The notes below the pieces were generated by a model. The model was not told the DNA's origin, made no database searches, and saw only the letters and a list, made by a program, of their open reading frames with translations. 64,000 nt of DNA from Rathayibacter sp. VKM Ac-2856 (GTDB lineage: Bacteria; Actinomycetota; Actinomycetes; Actinomycetales; Microbacteriaceae). A program made the position numbers and the translations under genes. The stretch covers positions 186,001-250,000 of the forward strand of contig NZ_JABMLF010000006.1 of NCBI RefSeq assembly GCF_013205055.1, written 5' to 3'. This document shows positions 16,738 through 25,702 of the stretch, piece after piece; within the stretch, counting starts at the first letter, position 1, and each line of letters opens with the position of its first letter.

Positions 16738-18195
16738 ATGACCATGCAGCAGGCCGGACTCCGCTCCGGGGCGACCCCGCTCGCCGTGCGCATGCGTCCC
16801 CGCAGCCTCGAGGAGGTCGCCGGGCAGCGGCACCTTCTCACCCCCGGCTCGCCGCTGGTCGCCCTCGCGGCCGACACGACCGGCGAGCGCGGCGCGGTGT
16901 CGGTGATCCTCTGGGGTCCCCCCGGCACCGGCAAGACGACGCTCGCCCAGGCCGTCGCGCACTCCAGCGGCCGCCGCTTCGTCGAGCTCTCTGCCGTGAC
17001 CGCCGGAGTGAAGGACGTCCGCCAGGTGATGGAGGAGGCGCTGTCCACCCGCGACCTCTACGGCACCTCGACCGTGCTCTTCCTGGACGAGATCCACCGC
17101 TTCACGAAGGCGCAGCAGGACGCGCTGCTGCCCGGCGTCGAGAACGGCTGGGTCATCCTCATCGCGGCGACGACCGAGAACCCGTCCTTCTCCGTGATCG
17201 CCCCGCTGCTCTCGCGCTCCCTGCTGCTCACGCTCAACACCCTCGACGACGACGACCTCGGCCTCCTCGTCGACCGCGCCCTGCACGACGAGCGCGGGCT
17301 CCGCGACTCGGTGCGGCTCGACGACGAGGCGCGGGCGAGCATCGTCCGGCTCGCCTCGGGCGACGCGCGCCGGGCGCTGACGGCGCTCGAGGCCGCGGCC
17401 ACCTCCGCGAAGTCGGAGGCGCGCGAGGCGGACCGGCTCGCGCGCGCGACGGCCGGTGAGGTCTCGGCGGCATCGGACGACGACGAGGACGACGAGGACG
17501 ACGACGAGGACGATGGCGGCCCCGCAGAGCCGGTCGTCGCCGAGGAGCCGGAGCTCCCGCTGATCACCGTCGAGGTCGTCGCCCGGGCCGTCGACCGCGC
17601 GCTGCTGCGCTACGACCGCAACGGCGACGAGCACTACGACGTCATCAGCGCCTTCATCAAGTCGATCCGCGGCTCGGACGTCGACGCCGCGCTGCACTAC
17701 CTCGCGCGGATGATCGAGGCGGGGGAGGACCCGCGCTTCATCGCCCGGCGGATCATCGTCTCCGCGTCCGAGGACATCGGGATGGCCGATCCGCAGGCGC
17801 TCGTCGTCGCGATCGCCGCGGCGGACGCCGTCCAGTTCATCGGCATGCCCGAGGGGCGCATCCCGCTCGCGCAGGCCGTCGTCCACCTCGCCACGGCGCC
17901 CAAGTCGAACGCCTCGTACTCGGCCATCGACAAGGCGATCGCGGACGTCCGCGCCGGCAAGGCGGGCCGGGTCCCGCCGCACCTGCGCGACGCGCACTAC
18001 CCGGGCGCCAAGCGCCTCGGCCACGGGAAGGGGTACCGCTACCCGCACGACGCCGAGCTGGGCGTCCTCGAGCAGCAGTACCTGCCGGACGAGCTCCGCG
18101 GCGCGCGCTACTACGCCCCGACCGAGCACGGCAACGAGCGCGACGTGTCGGCGCGGCTGGCGAAGCTGCTCCGCATCATCCGCGGCCGCGGCTGA
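16738..18195 (+). CDS. rarA: Replication-associated recombination protein A (RarA/MgsA)
   Basis: A 485-aa AAA+ ATPase of the clamp-loader clade that acts at stalled replication forks. The N-terminal AAA+ core has Walker [10 protein letters not shown] (around 61-69) and Walker B FLDEIHRF, and the C-terminal tetramerisation domain carries the family pattern [13 protein letters not shown] and [11 protein letters not shown]. Between them, where other RarA proteins have a short linker, lies a Pro/Glu-rich insert with 13 consecutive Asp/Glu residues (247-259). ATG 16738 is chosen because conserved sequence starts soon after; upstream sequence in frame is low-complexity. A second ATG lies at 16744. 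Confidence 0.95.
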   Translation: MTMQQAGLRSGATPLAVRMRPRSLEEVAGQRHLLTPGSPLVALAADTTGERGAVSVILWGPPGTGKTTLAQAVAHSSGRRFVELSAVTAGVKDVRQVMEEALSTRDLYGTSTVLFLDEIHRFTKAQQDALLPGVENGWVILIAATTENPSFSVIAPLLSRSLLLTLNTLDDDDLGLLVDRALHDERGLRDSVRLDDEARASIVRLASGDARRALTALEAAATSAKSEAREADRLARATAGEVSAASDDDEDDEDDDEDDGGPAEPVVAEEPELPLITVEVVARAVDRALLRYDRNGDEHYDVISAFIKSIRGSDVDAALHYLARMIEAGEDPRFIARRIIVSASEDIGMADPQALVVAIAAADAVQFIGMPEGRIPLAQAVVHLATAPKSNASYSAIDKAIADVRAGKAGRVPPHLRDAHYPGAKRLGHGKGYRYPHDAELGVLEQQYLPDELRGARYYAPTEHGNERDVSARLAKLLRIIRGRG

Positions 18196-18249
18196 CGACG
18201 GCGCGGCCGACCGGGGGAGACCGTGCGTGACGTGGCCCCCTCCGCCTGG

Positions 18250-18255
18250 TAGTCT
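18250..18255 (+). promoter_or_regulatory. Candidate -10 element (TAGTCT) for rpsD
   Basis: TAGTCT, also seen before pyk, lies 189 bp before rpsD and predicts a long (~175 nt) leader. The leader contains a hairpin CCGCTC-TGTAGCC-GAGCGG at about 18270-18288. An S4-dependent autoregulatory role is possible but unproven. Confidence 0.45.
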
Positions 18256-18438
18256 TGCGAGGTTGCCCGCCGCTCTGTAGCCGAGCGGAGCAGCGCATCC
18301 CTCTGAATCGCGCAGTCCGCCACCGCGGTCACCCTGCCTCCCGCACCCGCGGGGGGACACGACCTCGGCGCCCGCCCTCCTCCCGGAGCCGGCGGACGAG
18401 GACTGCGACCGAACCTCTCAGACCCTGGAAGGACCACA

Positions 18439-19068
18439 GTGTCGACCACCTCACGTACCCGTTCGAAGACGCGCCTCTCGCGCGCCCTCGGCATCCCCCT
18501 GACCCCGAAGGCCGCCCGCTACCTCGAGAAGCGTCCCTACGCTCCCGGTGAGCACGGCCGCTCGAAGCGCAAGGCCGACTCCGACTACGCGGTCCGCCTG
18601 CGGGAGAAGCAGCGTCTGCGCGCCCAGTACGGCATCCGCGAGAAGCAGCTCCGCATCGCCTTCCAGGAGGCGCGCCGCACCCAGGGCCTGACCGGTGAGA
18701 ACCTGGTCGAGCTCCTCGAGATGCGCCTCGACGCCCTCGTCCTGCGCTCGGGCTTCGCCCGCACCACCGCGCAGGCTCGCCAGTTCGTCACCCACCGCCA
18801 CATCATGGTGGACGGCCAGACGGTCGACCGCCCCTCCTTCCGCGTGAAGCCGGGTCAGGTCATCCACGTCAAGACCCGCTCCGAGGGCACCGAGCCCTTC
18901 CAGGTCGCGGCCGCCGGCGGTCACGTCGACGTCCTGCCCAAGACCCCGGGCTACCTCGAGGTCGAGATCGACAAGCTCCAGGCCACGCTCCTGCGTCGCC
19001 CGAAGCGCGCCGAGGTCCCCGTGACCTGCGAAGTCCAGCTCGTCGTCGAGTACTACGCGGCCCGCTAG
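18439..19068 (+). CDS. rpsD: 30S ribosomal protein S4
   Basis: A 209-aa primary 16S rRNA-binding protein that nucleates 30S assembly. The S4 RNA-binding domain is at about 95-160 (MRLDALVLRSGFARTTAQAR, then QFVTHRHIMVDGQTVDRPSF). The N-terminal region lacks the four zinc-binding cysteines, so this is the zinc-free form. It stands alone, away from the rpsM-rpsK-rpoA cluster. GTG start preceded by GGAAGGA. A strong terminator follows, so it is probably monocistronic. Confidence 0.97.
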   Translation: MSTTSRTRSKTRLSRALGIPLTPKAARYLEKRPYAPGEHGRSKRKADSDYAVRLREKQRLRAQYGIREKQLRIAFQEARRTQGLTGENLVELLEMRLDALVLRSGFARTTAQARQFVTHRHIMVDGQTVDRPSFRVKPGQVIHVKTRSEGTEPFQVAAAGGHVDVLPKTPGYLEVEIDKLQATLLRRPKRAEVPVTCEVQLVVEYYAAR

Positions 19069-19084
19069 TCGACCGCACCCCGTT

Positions 19085-19116
19085 GGAGAGGCCCCGGCTC
19101 ACGCCGGGGCCTCTCC
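19085..19116 (+). terminator. Intrinsic terminator of rpsD
   Basis: GGAGAGGCCCCGGC, loop TCAC, then GCCGGGGCCTCTCC: a perfect 14-bp stem 16 bp after the rpsD stop, followed by TCGTTCCC. It separates rpsD from the repeat array. Confidence 0.9.
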
Positions 19117-19150
19117 TCGTTCCCGGACCGACTCCGCGTTCCCGGCCCCT

Positions 19151-19186
19151 CGTGTCGTCCGCGTCCCTCGTGTCGTCCGCGTCCCT
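19151..19186 (+). repeat. 18-bp direct duplication before the 92-bp array
   Basis: CGTGTCGTCCGCGTCCCT occurs twice head to tail without mismatch. It is not clearly part of the 92-bp unit. Confidence 0.7.
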
Positions 19187-19232
19187 CCCTCAGCGTGCGT
19201 CTCGCCTCTCGCCCTCCGGTTCGTCCCCCGAC

Positions 19233-20336
19233 ATCCGGCTCGTGATCCGCGCTCCGGCTCGCTGAATCCGGGTGATCTCACGTGCCGGGACCGTTCCCGC
19301 GTGCCGGACGTGTCGCTGCGGGATCTCCGGCTCGTGATTCGTGCTCCGGCTCGAAGAATCGGGGCGTTCCAGCGTGCCGAGGGTCTTCTCGCGTGCCGAA
19401 GGCAGTGCTGCTGGATCTCCGGCTCGTAGTTCCTGCTTCGGCTCGCAGCAGTCGAGTGTTCCCGCGTGCCCGACGTCTTCTCACGTGCCGGAGGTGTTGC
19501 TGCTCGCTCTCCGGCTCGTGATTCTCGCTCCGGCTCGCAGAATCCGGCTGTTCTCGCGTGCCGGGGGTCTTTTCGCGTGCCGGAGGTGGGGGTGCTGGAG
19601 CTTCGGCTCGTGATTCTCGCTCCGGCTCGCAGAATTCGGTGATTACAGCGTGCCCAGCGTCTTTTCGCGTGCTCGAGGTGTGGCTGCTGGAGCTTCGGCT
19701 CGTGGTTCGTGCTTCGGCTCGCAGAATCCGGCAGTTCTCGCGTGCCGGGGGTCTTTTCGCGTGCCGGAGGTGTGGCCGCTGGAGCTTCGGCTCGCGATTC
19801 TCGCTCCGGCTCGCAGGATTCGGTGATTACAGCGTGCCCAGCGTCTTTTCGCGTGCCGGAGGTGCGGCTGCTGCAGCTTCGGCTCGTGGTTCGTGCTTCG
19901 GCTCGCGGAATCAGGGCGTTTCAGCGTGCCGAGGGACTTTTCGCGTGCCGGAGGTGGGGGTGCTGCATTCTCGGCTCGTGGTTCGTTGTCCGGCTCGCAG
20001 AATCCGGCAGTTCTCGCATGCCGGGGGTCTTCTCGCGTGCCGGAGGTGTGGCTGCTGGAGCTTCGGCTTGTGGATCGTGCTTCGGCTCGCGGAATCAGGG
20101 CGTTTCAGCGTGCCGAGGGACTTTCCGCGTGCCGAAGGTGTGGCTGCTGGAGCTTCGGCTCGTGGTTCGTGCTCCGGCTCGCAGGATCCGGCAGTTCTCG
20201 CGTGCCGAGGGACTTTTCACGTGCCGGAGGTGGGGCTGCTGGAGCTTCGGCTCGTGGTTCGTGGTTCGGCTCGCTGGATCGGGGCGGTTCCCGCGTGCCG
20301 GAGGTGGTTCCGCGTGCCGGGGGTGCCGGCGGGGAG
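19233..20336 (+). repeat. Tandem array of twelve 92-bp units
   Basis: Units begin at 19233 and then every 92 bp (19325, 19417, 19509, 19601, 19693, 19785, 19877, 19969, 20061, 20153, 20245) without a single insertion or deletion. Each unit contains CGGCTCG twice in its first 30 bases and GCGTGCC twice at positions 48 and 67, with a variable segment at about 32-47. Base 92 is not a multiple of three, so any reading frame shifts each unit; long frames through the array are therefore not genes. In the unit at 19693 T outnumbers A 24 to 6. This fills most of the 1.4-kb gap between rpsD and the DUF948 gene. A further short direct repeat (GCGCTGCGGGGCGGCC at 20375 and 20394) follows. Confidence 0.93.
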
Positions 20337-20498
20337 GCGCGGGCCGGGGGAGTCGGGGTGCTCCGGCGGCCGGCGCGCTGCGGGGCGGCCTGTGCGCTGC
20401 GGGGCGGCCGGAGCCCGCGGGACGGCGGCGACGGGGCCGCTCCGCGCCGCGGATAGGGTGGAGTGCCGCATCCGGGCGGCGCCGAAACGGAGGTCATC

Positions 20499-20924
20499 GT
20501 GTCCGGTGGAGACATCGCAGGGCTCATCGCCGCGGGGGTGTTCGCGATCCTCGTGGCCGTGGCCGCCGTGCCGCTCTGGAAGCTCGGGCGGGTCTTCGAC
20601 AGCACGAGCGAGGCGATCAAGCAGGCGAGCGACGGCCTGACCCCGATCCTCGACGAGTCGGCCTCGACGCTGCGCGAGGCGAATCAGCAGCTCGCCCGCG
20701 TCGACACGATCACGAAGGACGTGGCCGAGGTCACCGGCAACGTCAACGCGCTCGTCGCCCTCACCGCGGCGACCGTCGGCGGACCGCTGATCAAGCTCGC
20801 CGGGTTCACCGCCGGCGTCCGGGCGGTCCTCGTGGCCGGCCGCACGGCGGACAAGGCCGGCAGCGCGGTCGGACGCGGCGTCGCGCGCCGCTCTCGGCGC
20901 ACCCGCAGGTCCTCCTCCAGGTAG
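20499..20924 (+). CDS. DUF948 domain-containing small membrane protein
   Basis: A 141-aa protein with one N-terminal membrane helix (about 5-30, IAGLIAAGVFAILVAVAAVPLW), then a long amphipathic helical region (FDSTSEAIKQASDGLTPILDE) typical of DUF948, and a strongly basic C-terminus. GTG 20499 has CGGAGG at ideal spacing. The family, found beside alaS in actinobacteria, has no firm function known to me; a membrane-surface scaffold is a guess. Probably transcribed with the following small gene or alaS. Confidence 0.85.
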   Translation: MSGGDIAGLIAAGVFAILVAVAAVPLWKLGRVFDSTSEAIKQASDGLTPILDESASTLREANQQLARVDTITKDVAEVTGNVNALVALTAATVGGPLIKLAGFTAGVRAVLVAGRTADKAGSAVGRGVARRSRRTRRSSSR

Positions 20925-20940
20925 GCCGCCGCGCGCGCCC

Positions 20941-20946
20941 TACAAT
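20941..20946 (+). promoter_or_regulatory. Candidate -10 element (TACAAT)
   Basis: TACAAT lies 50 bp before the 63-aa gene upstream of alaS, giving a ~45-nt leader with GGAAGGA. Confidence 0.5.
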
Positions 20947-20996
20947 CGAGGGGGTCGTCGCGCCCTCGCGCCGGTCGCCGTGTGGAAGGAAATGCT

Positions 20997-21188
20997 GTGA
21001 AGAACGTCGTGCTGATCGTCATCGGGATCGGTCTCGGGTTCGCCGTCGCGCACCAGGTGTCCCGCACCGCCGCGGGCGCCCGCCTGTTCGAGGACATCAA
21101 CCGCACGGCGAAGGAGCTCGGCGACGCCGTCTCCGAGGGCTACCACCAGCGCGAGGCCGAGCTGAAGGCCGCCATCGGCGAGGGCTGA
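20997..21188 (+). CDS. Small single-pass membrane protein upstream of alaS
   Basis: A 63-aa protein: membrane helix at about 3-20 (NVVLIVIGIGLGFAVAH), then an amphipathic helix (FEDINRTAKELGDAVSEGYHQREAELKAAI). GTG 20997 has GGAAGGA 6 bp upstream; an ATG slightly earlier runs straight into a stop. It resembles the short conserved membrane proteins found between DUF948 genes and alaS in related actinobacteria. Function unknown. Confidence 0.8.
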   Translation: MKNVVLIVIGIGLGFAVAHQVSRTAAGARLFEDINRTAKELGDAVSEGYHQREAELKAAIGEG

Positions 21189-21258
21189 CGCCCCGCACCC
21201 CCGACAGACCCGCCCGACACCCGCGTCGACCCGCTCGACCGACACCGTGATGGAACCC

Positions 21259-23916
21259 ATGCAGACCGCAGACATCCGCAACCGCTGGCTCGACTTCTTC
21301 GGAAGCCGCGGGCACACCGTGGTCCCCTCCGCCTCCCTCGTGAGCGAGGACCCGAGCCTGCTCTTCACCGTCGCCGGCATGGTGCCGTTCGTGCCCTACC
21401 TCACTGGCGTCGTGCCCGCGCCGTACCCGCGTGCGACCAGCGTGCAGAAGTGCATCCGCACGAACGACATCGAGGAGGTCGGCAAGACCCCCCGCCACGG
21501 CACGTTCTTCCAGATGAACGGCAACTTCTCCTTCGGCGACTACTTCAAGGAGGGGGCGATCGGCTACGCCTGGGAGCTCCTCACCGGCAGCGAGAGCGAC
21601 GGCAACCTCGGCTTCGACGAGAAGGACCTCTGGGTCACGGTCTACAAGGACGACGACGAGGCCATCGCGCTCTGGAAGAAGATCGCCGGCCTGCCCGACG
21701 AGCGGATCCAGCGCCTCGACAAGGACACCAACTACTGGTCCACCGGCCAGCCCGGCCCGGCCGGTCCCTGCTCCGAGATCTTCTTCGACCGCGGTCCCGC
21801 GTACGGCGCCGACGGCGGCCCGGCGACCGACGACGACCGCTACGTCGAGATCTGGAACCTCGTCTTCATGCAGTACCTGCGCGGGCAGGGCACCAGCAAG
21901 GTCGACTTCGACATCCTCGGCGAGCTGCCGAGCAGGAACATCGACACCGGCATGGGCCTCGAGCGCGTCGCGTTCCTCAAGCAGGGCGTCGAGAACATGT
22001 ACGAGATCGACCAGGTTCGCCCCGTCCTCGACCGCGCCGCCGAGCTCTCCGGCCGCCGCTACGGCGCCGTCCACGAGGACGACGTGCGCATGCGCGTCAT
22101 CGCGGACCACGTCCGCTCCTCGCTGATGCTGCTGTCCGACGGCGTGACGCCGTCGAACGAGGGCCGCGGCTACATCCTGCGCCGCCTGATGCGCCGCACC
22201 GTGCGCGCCATGCGCCTCCTCGGCGTCGACACCGCGACGTTCCCCGAGCTGTTCACGGCCTCGCGCGACGCGATGGCGTCGGCCTATCCCGAGGTCTCCA
22301 CCGAGTTCGAGCGCCTCTCCACGAGCGCCTACGGCGAGGAGGAGGCGTTCCTGCGCACCCTCGCGGCCGGCACCGAGATCCTCGACCTCGCCGTGCTGAA
22401 GACCAAGAAGGCCGACGCGGCCACGCTCCCCGGCGACACCGCCTTCCTCCTGCACGACACCTTCGGCTTCCCGATCGACCTCACCCTCGAGATCGCCGAG
22501 GAGTCCGGCCTCAGCGTGGACCGCGAGGCGTTCGACTCCCTGATGACCGCGCAGCGCACCCGCGCGAAGGCCGACGCGAAGTCGAAGAAGTCGGCCCTCG
22601 CCGATCTCTCCGTCTACGCCGACTTCCGCGCCAAGGGCGAGACGCTCTTCACCGGCTACGACGTGCTCGACACCGAGTCGCGGATCCTGGGCCTCATCGT
22701 GGGCGGCCACTCCGTCTCGAAGGCGGTCGCCGGCGACATCGCCGAGGTGATCCTCGAGGCGACCTCGCTCTACGCCGAGTCCGGCGGTCAGGAGGCCGAT
22801 GCCGGCCGCATCGTCGGCAACGGCTTCGACCTCGAGGTCCTCGACGTGCAGAAGCCGGTCAAGGGCCTGATCAGCCACAAGGTCCAGGTCGCGAGCGGAG
22901 AGGTCGGCGTCGGCGACGCCGCCACCTCCGTCGTCGACCGCGACTGGCGCCGCGGCGCCCGGCAGGCGCACTCCGGCACCCACCTCATCCACGCGGCGCT
23001 CCGCCAGGTGCTCGGCCCGCAGGCGCACCAGTCCGGCTCGTTCAACAAGGCCGGCTACCTGCGCCTGGACTTCTCCTGGAACCAGGCGCTCTCGCTCGAG
23101 ACCCGCAGCGAGATCGAGGACATCGCCAACGGCGCGATCCGGGACAACCTCGAGGTCGTCACCCGCGAGCTCCCGCTCGACGAGGCCAAGGCGCTCGGCG
23201 CGATGGCGCTCTTCGGCGAGAAGTACGGCGAGGTCGTCCGCGTCGTCGACATCGGCGGCCCCTGGTCGCGCGAGCTGTGCGCCGGCACCCACGTCGGCAC
23301 CTCCGCCGAGATCGGGCTGATCAGCCTGATCAGCGAGTCCTCGGTCGGGTCCACCAACCGCCGCGTCGAGTCGCTCGTCGGCCGCGAGGCGCTGAGCGAG
23401 CTGGTCGCCGAGCGCGCGCTGGTCAGCACGATCTCCTCCTCGCTGAAGACCCCGCGCGAGCAGCTGCCCGACCGCATCGCTGAGCTCGTCGCGAGCCTCA
23501 AGGCGGCCGAGAAGCGGATCGCGGGCTTCGAGGCCCGCGCCCTCGCCGAGCGCGTCCCCGCGATCGCCGCCAACCGGCGCGCGATCAACGGCATCACCGT
23601 CGTCGCCGAGAACATCGGCACCGCCGGTTCCGGCGACGAGCTGCGCTCGCTCGTGATCTCGGTGCGCGAGCGCCTCGGCCAGGAGGCGGCGGTCGTCGCC
23701 CTCGCGGCCGACGTCGCCGGCAAGCCCGCCGTCATCGTCGCGACCACACCCGCCGCCCGCGAGCTCGGTCGGAAGGCGGGCGTGCTCGCCCGTCGCGCCG
23801 CCGGGATCCTCGGCGGCGGCGGTGGCGGCAAGGACGACCTCGCGCAGGGCGGCGGGTCGGACGTGTCCGCCATCGGCGCCGCGCTCGAGGCCGTCGTCGA
23901 GGAAGCGACCCGCTGA
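21259..23916 (+). CDS. alaS: Alanine--tRNA ligase
   Basis: An 885-aa class II synthetase. The N-terminal catalytic domain (TADIRNRWLDFFGSRGH start, MVPFVPYLTG, GNFSFGDYFKEGAI) is followed by the tRNA-recognition helices, an editing domain with the zinc motif (HSGTHLIHAAL near 570 and CAGTHVG near 675) that clears mischarged Ser/Gly, and the C-terminal C-Ala domain with a run of glycines near 855. ATG 21259 fits the usual N-terminus; in-frame ATG 21250 and GTG 21247 are alternatives adding 3 or 4 residues. ruvX begins directly after the stop. Confidence 0.96.
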   Translation: MQTADIRNRWLDFFGSRGHTVVPSASLVSEDPSLLFTVAGMVPFVPYLTGVVPAPYPRATSVQKCIRTNDIEEVGKTPRHGTFFQMNGNFSFGDYFKEGAIGYAWELLTGSESDGNLGFDEKDLWVTVYKDDDEAIALWKKIAGLPDERIQRLDKDTNYWSTGQPGPAGPCSEIFFDRGPAYGADGGPATDDDRYVEIWNLVFMQYLRGQGTSKVDFDILGELPSRNIDTGMGLERVAFLKQGVENMYEIDQVRPVLDRAAELSGRRYGAVHEDDVRMRVIADHVRSSLMLLSDGVTPSNEGRGYILRRLMRRTVRAMRLLGVDTATFPELFTASRDAMASAYPEVSTEFERLSTSAYGEEEAFLRTLAAGTEILDLAVLKTKKADAATLPGDTAFLLHDTFGFPIDLTLEIAEESGLSVDREAFDSLMTAQRTRAKADAKSKKSALADLSVYADFRAKGETLFTGYDVLDTESRILGLIVGGHSVSKAVAGDIAEVILEATSLYAESGGQEADAGRIVGNGFDLEVLDVQKPVKGLISHKVQVASGEVGVGDAATSVVDRDWRRGARQAHSGTHLIHAALRQVLGPQAHQSGSFNKAGYLRLDFSWNQALSLETRSEIEDIANGAIRDNLEVVTRELPLDEAKALGAMALFGEKYGEVVRVVDIGGPWSRELCAGTHVGTSAEIGLISLISESSVGSTNRRVESLVGREALSELVAERALVSTISSSLKTPREQLPDRIAELVASLKAAEKRIAGFEARALAERVPAIAANRRAINGITVVAENIGTAGSGDELRSLVISVRERLGQEAAVVALAADVAGKPAVIVATTPAARELGRKAGVLARRAAGILGGGGGGKDDLAQGGGSDVSAIGAALEAVVEEATR

Positions 23917-24501
23917 ATGGAGCGGTTCGGCGTCCGGCTCGGCATCGACGTGGGTCGCTCCCGCATCGGTGTCGCACGCTGCGACGCCGACGGTCTCCTC
24001 GCCGTGCCGGTGGAGACCGTGCCGCGTGCGGCGGAGGCGCCAGACGGCTCCGACGTCGCCCGCATCGCCGCCCTCGCGGCCGAGTTCGGGGCCACGGCGA
24101 TCGTCGTCGGCCTCCCGCTCTCGCTCTCCGGCGCCGAGACCGCCTCGACCGAGGACGCGATCGACTTCGCCGGCCGCATCGCCGCCGCCGTCCCGACCGC
24201 CCCGGTGCGGCTCGTGGACGAGCGGCTCTCGACGGTCAGCGCCCAGAGCGCCCTGCACCTCTCCGGACGCAGCACCCGCGGCTCCCGCGCCGTGATCGAC
24301 CAGGTCGCCGCCGTGGTGATCCTGCAGCACGCCATCGATTCCGAGCGCTCGTCCGGTTCCCCGGCCGGGTCCGCGCTCGAACCGAACGAAGGACGGCCCA
24401 CCCGTGACCGACGTCCCCCCGAGCCGCCGCGCCGCCCGCGCCGCCGAGGCCGATCAGCAGAGTCAGCTCCCGCACAGCCCGGAGCGGTCCGCCTCGAGTG
24501 A
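23917..24501 (+). CDS. ruvX: Holliday junction resolvase-like protein RuvX (YqgF)
   Basis: A 194-aa RNase H-fold nuclease of the YqgF family, implicated in 16S rRNA 5'-end maturation and possibly in recombination. The motif GIDVGRSRIGVA gives catalytic Asp11; VGLPLSLSG and RLVDERLSTVSAQ carry the second acidic motif, and VIDQVAAVVILQHAID the third. The fold ends near residue 148. The last ~45 residues are a Pro/Arg-rich extension that overlaps the first 98 bp of mltG in another frame. ATG start with no gap after alaS. Confidence 0.9.
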   Translation: MERFGVRLGIDVGRSRIGVARCDADGLLAVPVETVPRAAEAPDGSDVARIAALAAEFGATAIVVGLPLSLSGAETASTEDAIDFAGRIAAAVPTAPVRLVDERLSTVSAQSALHLSGRSTRGSRAVIDQVAAVVILQHAIDSERSSGSPAGSALEPNEGRPTRDRRPPEPPRRPRRRGRSAESAPAQPGAVRLE

Positions 24502-25702
24502 GGCGGAGCACGACCCGATCGATCACCTGTTCGCCGGCCCCGAGGTCGGCGCCCCGCGCGACCGCGGAGACGCCGTCGCCGCCGCGCACCCCGATGCCGC
24601 GACGTCGACCCGTCGCCGCCGAGCGAAGCGCGAGAACCGTCCGCGTCGCAGCCGACGCGGACTGATCGGCGGGCTCCTCGCCTTCGGCGTCTTCGTGGCG
24701 CTCGTCGCCATCGCCGTGACGATCTTCGTCGAGCCGGTGCGCGCGCTCTTCGCCGAGCCGGAGCCGACCGACTACACCGGCACCGGCACGAGCGAGGTCG
24801 TCTTCACGATCCACCAGGGCGACGGCGGCAGCACCATCGCCGAGAACCTAGTCACGGACGGCGTGATCAAGTCGTACGCGCCGTTCTACGACCTGCTGCT
24901 GGCGCAGAGCTCCGAGCCCGTCTTCCAGCCGGGCGCCTACTCCCTGAAGGCCGAGATGAGCGCGAAGGCTGCCCTCTCGGCGCTCCTGGACTCCGAGTCG
25001 ACCCGACTCGCGAACACCTTCGTCATCCCCGAGGGCACGTCGCTCAAGGGGGCGCTGCCGCTGATCGCGGACGGCTCGGGCGTCGCCCTCGCCGACCTCG
25101 AGGCCGCGGCCGCGGACTGGGGCTCGTACGGACTGCCGGCCGAGGCGACCAGCCTCGAGGGCTTCCTCTTCCCCGCGACCTACGACATCGATCCGGGCAC
25201 CTCGGCGCACGACATCCTGCAGACGCTCGTCAACCGGATGTACCAGTCGCTCGACGCCGCGGGCGTCCCGGTCGAGAACCGCTACCGGACGGTCGTCTTC
25301 GCCTCGCTCGTGCAGCGCGAGGCCCGCGTCGCCGAGGACTTCCCGAAGGTCGCGCGCGTGTTCCAGAACCGACTCGACCAGGGCTGGCGCATGCAGTCGG
25401 ACGCGACCGTCGCCTACGGCACCGGCGCCACCGACCGCGTGACGACGACCGACGCGGAGCGCAACGACGCGAGCAACATCTACAACACCTACCAGCGCGA
25501 CGGACTGCCGCCCGCGCCGATCTCGAACCCCGGCGACGTCGCGATCCAGGCGGTGCTCCAGCCGGCGGACGGCACCTGGCTCTACTTCGTCACGGTGAAC
25601 CTCGAGACGGGTGAGACGGTGTACTCGACGACCGACGCCGAGCACAACGCGGCCGTGGCGCAGTGGCAGGCGTGGATGCGGGACCACCCGGAGTACCAGT
25701 GA
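24404..25702 (+). CDS. mltG: Endolytic murein transglycosylase MltG
   Basis: A 432-aa inner-membrane enzyme that cuts nascent glycan strands and so sets their length. The cytoplasmic N-terminus (1-86) is disordered and basic near the membrane, the membrane helix is at about 87-109, followed by a LysM-like region ([18 protein letters not shown]) and the YceG domain with catalytic Glu306 in ASLVQREAR and the [17 protein letters not shown] signature. GTG 24404 lies within ruvX and is preceded by GAAGGA. The end overlaps aroE by 4 bp. Confidence 0.93.
   Translation: MTDVPPSRRAARAAEADQQSQLPHSPERSASSEAEHDPIDHLFAGPEVGAPRDRGDAVAAAHPDAATSTRRRRAKRENRPRRSRRGLIGGLLAFGVFVALVAIAVTIFVEPVRALFAEPEPTDYTGTGTSEVVFTIHQGDGGSTIAENLVTDGVIKSYAPFYDLLLAQSSEPVFQPGAYSLKAEMSAKAALSALLDSESTRLANTFVIPEGTSLKGALPLIADGSGVALADLEAAAADWGSYGLPAEATSLEGFLFPATYDIDPGTSAHDILQTLVNRMYQSLDAAGVPVENRYRTVVFASLVQREARVAEDFPKVARVFQNRLDQGWRMQSDATVAYGTGATDRVTTTDAERNDASNIYNTYQRDGLPPAPISNPGDVAIQAVLQPADGTWLYFVTVNLETGETVYSTTDAEHNAAVAQWQAWMRDHPEYQ

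Noticed and set aside
19233-20336. CRISPR array
   Set aside because: There is no constant 25-40-bp repeat alternating with unique spacers. The whole 92-bp unit is related between copies, and no cas genes are near.
19558-21250. Long open frames (up to 513 codons) through the 92-bp array, suggesting a repeat protein
   Set aside because: All three plus-strand frames are open in places because of high GC. The 92-bp period shifts the frame each unit, so the peptide repeat arises only every 276 bp. No start with a ribosome-binding site or known domain was seen.
24404-24501. Frameshift or assembly error at the ruvX-mltG overlap (98 bp)
   Set aside because: The RuvX fold is complete before the overlap, and MltG has a ribosome-binding site and a disordered cytoplasmic N-terminus typical of actinobacteria. 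A long but genuine overlap explains it.
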